Under the pieces are notes generated by a model, which was given only the letters and a program-made list of their open reading frames with translations, was not told the DNA's origin and ran no database searches. A program made the position numbers and the translations under genes. From Rickettsiales bacterium (lineage in GTDB: Bacteria; Pseudomonadota; Alphaproteobacteria; Rickettsiales; UBA3002), in NCBI GenBank assembly GCA_947441895.1, contig CANEUT010000031.1, forward strand, positions 1-13,207: a stretch of DNA of 13,207 bases, written 5' to 3'. This document shows, one piece after another, positions 13,195 through 13,207 of this stretch (positions are counted from its first letter, which is position 1; the number at the start of each line of letters is the position of its first letter).

Positions 13195-13207
13195 GTGAAT
13201 CTCGTGA

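Noticed and set aside
1..13207. Search for CRISPR array, tRNA, rRNA, phage or transposase genes
   Set aside because: No regularly spaced direct repeats, cloverleaf-like sequences or recognisable recombinase motifs were seen on either strand; the only mobile-looking elements are the short palindromic repeats.

Overview
The window reads like a chromosomal segment of an alphaproteobacterium. The main evidence is a Ros/MucR-type regulator at the right edge, a mitochondrial-like succinate dehydrogenase flavoprotein (SdhA), and quinolinate-route NAD genes. Most genes are ordinary housekeeping genes of moderately high GC. Two patches are visibly AT-rich and look acquired: about 4354-4880 and 12267-12668. 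No tRNA, rRNA, CRISPR array or transposase gene was seen.

Layout, left to right: the 3' end of a Bax inhibitor-1/YccA family membrane protein with a strong intrinsic terminator; an unrecognised 221-residue protein; a roughly 330-bp hairpin-rich non-coding stretch ending in a TGTCAT-bounded palindromic repeat; an ABC-2 type permease; argD and argF (arginine biosynthesis, 2 bp apart); two small, mutually similar minus-strand genes in an AT-rich patch; dxs and an outer-membrane beta-barrel gene, both on the minus strand; a Fur-box-like palindrome in the divergent gap to an L,D-transpeptidase gene; nadA; a lone SdhA-type flavoprotein on the minus strand; nadC with a 4-base overlap to an AT-rich small membrane protein; and a MucR-like regulator on the minus strand.

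How the genes fit together: argD-argF is a two-gene arginine unit. nadA and nadC make the second and third steps of de novo NAD synthesis (quinolinate synthase and quinolinate phosphoribosyltransferase). The first-step gene, nadB, is not where it would be expected. The gene lying between nadA and nadC encodes instead a flavoprotein with all SdhA hallmarks, without sdhB, sdhC or sdhD beside it. That substitution is the most interesting biological question here.

Other points worth a second look: the pair of paralogous 54- and 58-residue proteins, apparently an undescribed small family; a nested pair of palindromic repeats between the SdhA-like gene and nadC; a GC-rich repeat present twice in opposite orientation around the ABC permease; a MucR homologue that has lost most zinc ligands; and a probable Fur-controlled outer-membrane protein.
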